Shown here in pieces: positions 6,920-9,608 of a DNA stretch of 9,608 nucleotides (positions are counted from its first letter, which is position 1; the number at the start of each line of letters is the position of its first letter). A program made the position numbers and the translations under genes. The DNA is from an uncultured Lachnospiraceae bacterium. GTDB taxonomy: Bacteria > Bacillota > Clostridia > Lachnospirales > Lachnospiraceae. The stretch covers positions 1 to 9,608 of the forward strand of contig CANOFI010000076.1 in assembly GCA_947565255.1 (NCBI GenBank), given 5' to 3'. The notes below the pieces were generated by a model, which saw only the letters and a program-made list of their open reading frames with translations, made no database searches and had not been told where the DNA came from.

Positions 6920-8404
6920 ATGGGAAAACCAACAGGATTTATGGAATATGAAAGAAAAACCAGCAAGACGGCAGCGCCCAGAACGAGAATTAAAAATTTT
7001 GATGAATTTCATGTGGCTCTGCCTTTGGAGGAACAGCGGCAGCAGGCGGCGCGCTGCATGGAGTGCGGTGTGCCTTTCTGCCAGTCCGGCATGATGTTAG
7101 ACGGAATGGCAAGCGGATGCCCTTTAAACAATCTGGTGCCCGAGTGGAACGATTTGGTATATATGGGAAACTGGGAGCAGGCCTACCACCGTTTAAAGAA
7201 AACAAATAATTTTCCGGAGTTTACATCCAGGGTATGTCCGGCTCTCTGTGAGGCTGCCTGTACCTGCGGTCTGAACGGCGAGGCGGTCTGTACAAAGGAA
7301 AATGAGCATGCAATTATTGAACATGCATACGAAAAGGGTTATGCCAGGGCATGCCCGCCGAAGGTACGCACCGGAAAAGCAGTGGCAGTCATCGGGTCCG
7401 GCCCGTCCGGCCTTGCCGCCGCCGACCAGTTAAACAAGCGCGGCCATTCGGTGACGGTGTTTGAGAGAAATGACCGCATCGGCGGGCTTTTGATGTATGG
7501 GATTCCAAATATGAAGCTGGATAAATCCGTCGTAGAGCGCAAGGTTTCCATTATGAAGGAAGAAGGGGTTACGTTCGTGACAAACGCCAACGTGGGCGAA
7601 AACTATAAGGCATCGGATATTTTAAAAAAATATGACCGGGTCGTGCTTGCCTGCGGTTCTTCAAATCCAAGAGATATCAACGTTCCGGGAAGGGATGCAA
7701 AGGGAATTTATTTTGCGGTTGATTTTTTAAAGGCAACGACGAAGAGCCTTCTGGATTCCGGGTTTGAAGATAAAAAATTCATTTCCGCACAGGGGAAGCA
7801 TGTGGTCGTCATCGGCGGCGGAGATACCGGAAATGACTGTGTGGGAACGGCGATTCGCCTTAAGGCGGCAAGCGTTGTCCAGCTGGAAATGATGCCGAAG
7901 CTTCCGGACACAAGGACAGAAAATAATCCGTGGCCGGTCTGGCCGAGAGTCTGCAAAACGGATTACGGCCAGGAGGAGGCAATCGAACTGTTTGGCGCAG
8001 ACCCGCGCATTTATCAGACAACCGTAAAAGAATTTATCAAGGATAAAAACGGGAATGTGAAGCAGGCGAAAATTGTCAGGCTGGAGAGCAAAAAGGATGA
8101 AAAAACCGGGCGGTTCATGATGGTAGAAGTCGAGGGCAGCGAAGAGGTCATCAAAGCTGACCTTGTGCTGATTGCCGCCGGATTTCTTGGAAGCCAGCAA
8201 TATGTGACGAAAGCCTTTGGAGTGGAAGTCAACGAGCGGACAAATGTGAAAACGGAAGCCGGAAAATACAGCACCAATGTAAAAAATGTATTTGCTGCCG
8301 GCGATATGCACAGAGGACAGTCCTTAGTTGTATGGGCCATCAGGGAGGGCCGCGAGGCGGCGAAGGAGGTAGATGCAAGCCTGATGGGATATACCAAATT
8401 ATAA
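6920..8404 (+). CDS. gltD: Glutamate synthase small (beta) subunit, NAD(P)H-dependent
   Basis: An FAD protein that takes electrons from NAD(P)H and passes them through [4Fe-4S] clusters to the FMN of GltB. It has 494 aa, the usual size. The N-terminal Fe-S region has Cys46, Cys49, Cys54 (CMECGVPFC), Cys67 (GCPLNN), and Cys106, Cys110, Cys114 and Cys116 (VCPALCEAACTC). The FAD Rossmann motif is VAVIGSGPSGLAA (155-167), followed by a GGLLMYGIPNMKL stretch. The NAD(P)H motif is VVVIGGGDTGNDC (295-307). AAGDMHRGQSLVVWAIREG (from 459) closes the FAD site. The frame is open upstream to 6803 inside gltB, but the ATG at 6920 with its AGGAGG and the normal MGKPTGF start is the real one. It is translated from the same message as gltB, 13 nt after the gltB stop. 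No clear intrinsic terminator follows it. Cofactor choice (NADPH or NADH) cannot be settled by eye. Confidence 0.97.
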   Translation: MGKPTGFMEYERKTSKTAAPRTRIKNFDEFHVALPLEEQRQQAARCMECGVPFCQSGMMLDGMASGCPLNNLVPEWNDLVYMGNWEQAYHRLKKTNNFPEFTSRVCPALCEAACTCGLNGEAVCTKENEHAIIEHAYEKGYARACPPKVRTGKAVAVIGSGPSGLAAADQLNKRGHSVTVFERNDRIGGLLMYGIPNMKLDKSVVERKVSIMKEEGVTFVTNANVGENYKASDILKKYDRVVLACGSSNPRDINVPGRDAKGIYFAVDFLKATTKSLLDSGFEDKKFISAQGKHVVVIGGGDTGNDCVGTAIRLKAASVVQLEMMPKLPDTRTENNPWPVWPRVCKTDYGQEEAIELFGADPRIYQTTVKEFIKDKNGNVKQAKIVRLESKKDEKTGRFMMVEVEGSEEVIKADLVLIAAGFLGSQQYVTKAFGVEVNERTNVKTEAGKYSTNVKNVFAAGDMHRGQSLVVWAIREGREAAKEVDASLMGYTKL

Positions 8405-8428
8405 GGGTATGAATTTGATGCGGCTGTT

Positions 8429-8540
8429 TTATAAATGAACGCGCTTTATCTAGCGTGCTGACACATTTATATCTGGTAAAACTACGCGGCAGATAGGCAA
8501 ACAGACAAGTAGGTTTGCCTGATTATAAATGTGTCAGTAC
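8429..8540. repeat. Palindromic element with three competing arms
   Basis: Arm 2 (8455-8471) and arm 3 (8524-8540) are 17-bp inverted repeats with one mismatch that is a G-U wobble in RNA; the inner 14 bp, CTGACACATTTATA, are perfect. The 52-base loop holds a second perfect stem, AGGCAAAC (8495-8502) with GTTTGCCT (8513-8520). An upstream arm, TATAAATG (8430-8437), can also pair with 8464-8471, enclosing a small hairpin at 8440-8457. The 9-mer TTATAAATG occurs directly repeated at 8429 and 8523. No T-run follows, so it is not a classical terminator. It may be a miniature inverted-repeat element or a structured RNA between gltD and the carboxypeptidase gene; no target-site duplication is evident. 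Confidence 0.6.
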
Positions 8541-8601
8541 ACCAGGTCTATTTTGTGCGGATTTATACTATACTGTACAGATAGATAAATGGGGTGATAC
8601 A

Positions 8602-9036
8602 ATGTGGCGTAAAACAGTCGCAGTTTTTTTGGCGGTCTGTGTATTTTTTGCAGGAATGTCGGTTTTAAATAGAACATATGTTTGCTATGGACAGACGGCA
8701 GAAGAGGCGCAGAGCGGCAGCGGTGAGGCAGTTAGTGTGGAAGCGCCGTCGGTTGTTTTGATGGAACAGTCAACAGGAACGGTTATTTATGAAAAGGCTT
8801 CCCATGAACAGCTTCGTCCGGCGAGCATTACCAAAATAATGACACTGATTTTAATTTTCGATGCACTCAAGGAGAAAAAAATCAAATTAGAGGATACGGT
8901 GACAACCAGTGAGCACGCCGCAAGCATGGGCGGTTCGCAGGTGTTTTTGGAACCGAATGAACAGCAGAGTGTGGAAACGCTGATTAAGTGTATTTCTGTG
9001 GCGAGTGCAAATGATGCATGGGTGGCATATAGATGA
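8602..9036 (+). pseudogene. dacF: D-alanyl-D-alanine carboxypeptidase (PBP5/DacF type, family S11), 3'-truncated
   Basis: The intact family trims the terminal D-Ala from peptidoglycan pentapeptides outside the membrane. This copy begins with a signal peptide (MWRKTVAVFLAVCVFFAGMS), then APSVVLMEQSTGTVIYEK, the active-site SxxK motif (Ser75-Ile-Thr-Lys78), a well-conserved EHAASMGGSQVFLE segment, and the SxN motif (Ser135-Ala-Asn137). It stops after 144 aa, where relatives continue for roughly 250 or more residues with ACVAMAEH and later a KTG motif. No continuation is visible in another frame downstream. Without KTG and most of the fold it should be inactive, though it could still be exported. 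The start at 8602 is chosen for its GGGGTGAT ribosome site (8591-8598) and the signal peptide; the open frame extends back to 8515 without support. The symbol is tentative. Confidence 0.8.
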
Positions 9037-9217
9037 AGTAGACGGAGTGGGCTTATTTTGGCGCCTGGATAATAAAAGGTTATTTTATGCCGTTGATTCC
9101 TGATAAAATTGGAATATCGTTTTGCTGGACGAGTTTATAGAATATAGGTATACTGGATGTAAAAGTCTGGTATGCTTTATTTTTTGGTGTAAAGTGTAGA
9201 AAGTTGATAATGATTAT
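9037..9217. other. Intergenic sequence with no recognisable feature
   Basis: Lies between the truncated carboxypeptidase gene and the hairpin repeat. I see no continuation of the carboxypeptidase, no RNA gene and no terminator. A minus-strand frame of 75 codons (9080-9307) runs through the palindromic repeat and resembles nothing I know, so it is not called. Confidence 0.5.
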
Positions 9218-9399
9218 GGTATAATATCGAAAGATATTATACCGGCGCAGAGCGGAGCGAGTGTGCATCAGGAGGAACAAAGTTCCGACTTGCCATGTGT
9301 GAAGCACATGGTATAATATTGAAAGATATTATACCGTCCCGGAGCGAAGCGGAGTGGACATCCTGCGGAGTATACTATGTGTGAAGCACATGGTATAAT
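9218..9399. repeat. Tandem hairpin repeat, two full units plus a partial third
   Basis: Unit 1 is 9218-9309 (92 bp), unit 2 is 9310-9391 (82 bp), and a third starts at 9392 but stops matching after GGTATAAT. Each full unit opens with a 26-nt hairpin: an 11-bp stem GGTATAATATC / GATATTATACC closing on a GAAA tetraloop (9218-9243). In the second copy (9310-9335) one C-G pair becomes U-G, so the stem is kept. The units end with a second hairpin, CCATGTG-TGAAG-CACATGG (9293-9311), and its variant in unit 2 with an 11-bp stem (9371-9397). The middles are related GC-rich AGCGGAGCGAGTG-like segments. It has the look of an intergenic REP-like repeat family. Confidence 0.75.
9290..9317 (+). promoter_or_regulatory. 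Promoter-like sequence inside the hairpin repeat
   Basis: TTGCCA (9290-9295), 16 bp and a perfect extended -10, TGGTATAAT (TATAAT at 9312-9317). The same TGGTATAAT recurs at 9217-9225 and 9391-9399 but with poor -35 matches. It faces the small frames at 9407-9567. Because TATAAT is part of the palindrome, it may serve structure rather than transcription. Confidence 0.4.
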
Positions 9400-9406
9400 C
9401 CAGTAA

Positions 9407-9472
9407 AATAGCCAGAAGGATAATGAAAGATTGAATGAATTGATTTATGGAAAGAGAGGATTGACAATATGA
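9407..9472 (+). pseudogene. C-terminal relic of an unidentified small protein
   Basis: A frame open from 9407 (after a stop at 9404-9406) to TGA at 9470-9472 reads NSQKDNERLNELIYGKRGLT and one more Ile. It has no start codon and begins just after the hairpin repeat, yet its make-up is protein-like and it ends by overlapping the ATGATG of the next frame, as in translationally coupled gene pairs. The likeliest reading is the tail of a gene whose front was lost or replaced by the repeat. I do not recognise the family. The short length makes this uncertain. Confidence 0.35.
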
Positions 9473-9567
9473 TGTATCCATATGCAACACTAAATGATGA
9501 TACGGAGATTACCCATTCAGAAATGCTGCCGGATGGAAGGGTAAAAGTATATATTGAAACTGGTTAA
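9469..9567 (+). pseudogene. Truncated small ORF, N-terminus of an uncharacterised clostridial protein
   Basis: ATG at 9469 (or 9472) opens a 32-codon frame, MMYPYATLNDDTEITHSEML and 12 more residues, ending in TAA at 9565. AGAGAGGA about 9 nt upstream is a fair ribosome site. From memory, small uncharacterised proteins in Lachnospiraceae begin with a similar MYPYxTLxDxTEIxHS and run to about 80-100 residues, so this copy looks cut off at IETG. A different frame is open from 9545 to the window end (it contains SEVESGEAPVVNS), so a frameshift is possible. The overlap of its start with the stop of the preceding frame suggests a former coupled pair. Function unknown. Confidence 0.45.
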
Positions 9568-9608
9568 TAGTGAGGTTGAATCAGGGGAGGCTCCTGTTGT
9601 AAACAGCA

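Noticed and set aside
8440..8457. Hairpin CGCGCT/AGCGTG after gltD as an intrinsic terminator
   Set aside because: It is a 6-bp stem with one wobble pair and has no T-run behind it; it overlaps the palindromic element instead.
8429..8531. The 9-bp direct repeat TTATAAATG as a target-site duplication
   Set aside because: The second copy lies inside the inverted-repeat arm rather than outside it, so it does not flank a definable element.
8564..8574. TATACT hexamers as a -10 for the carboxypeptidase gene
   Set aside because: Two overlapping TATACT matches exist, but no acceptable -35 lies 16-18 bp upstream of either, and there is no extended TG.
9080..9307. 75-codon minus-strand frame across the repeat
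   Set aside because: Its N-terminal part is the translated palindromic repeat, it has no ribosome site I can support, and it resembles no known protein.
9218..9399. CRISPR array
   Set aside because: The units are 82-92 bp of structured, related sequence with only two full copies. There are no short identical repeats with unique spacers and no cas genes.

Overview
The window looks like chromosomal DNA of a Gram-positive anaerobe of the class Clostridia, most likely a Lachnospiraceae-type organism. The reasons are moderate GC genes with AT-rich gaps, strong AGGAGG-type ribosome binding sites, Firmicutes-like glutamate synthase sequences, and a PBP5/DacF-like protein of the clostridial kind. 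The species assignment is inference; no rRNA or marker gene is present.

Layout. Positions 1-135 (minus strand) hold the broken edge of a ClpP-like serine protease gene of the phage/prophage type. Positions 199-1992 (+) encode an uncharacterised ABC-class ATPase of the PF09818/COG3044 family, with a TTG start and a His-rich insert before the signature motif. Positions 1993-2367 are a very AT-rich gap carrying A-tracts, a 14-bp inverted repeat and a near-consensus sigma-A promoter. Positions 2368-8404 (+) are the glutamate synthase operon: the large subunit gltB (1512 aa) and the small subunit gltD (494 aa), with the gltD ribosome binding site overlapping the gltB stop codon. Positions 8405-8601 hold a palindromic element with competing stems. 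Positions 8602-9036 (+) are a D-Ala-D-Ala carboxypeptidase gene cut off just after its SxN motif. Positions 9037-9608 contain no intact gene: a featureless stretch, a tandem hairpin repeat of two full units and one partial unit, and two small relic or truncated reading frames joined by an overlapping stop and start.

How the genes work together. Only gltB and gltD form a clear functional unit: GltD oxidises NAD(P)H and passes electrons through Fe-S clusters to GltB, which splits glutamine and uses the released ammonia to make glutamate from 2-oxoglutarate. The ATPase gene has its own upstream region and shows no obvious link to nitrogen metabolism. Both window edges are gene relics, so the intact ATPase-gltBD core appears to lie between two decayed, possibly formerly mobile, regions.

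I do not see a convincing new multi-gene system. The best leads are the hairpin repeat with built-in promoter-like sequences (9218-9399), the three-arm palindromic element (8429-8540), the truncated carboxypeptidase, and the His-rich insert in the ATPase.
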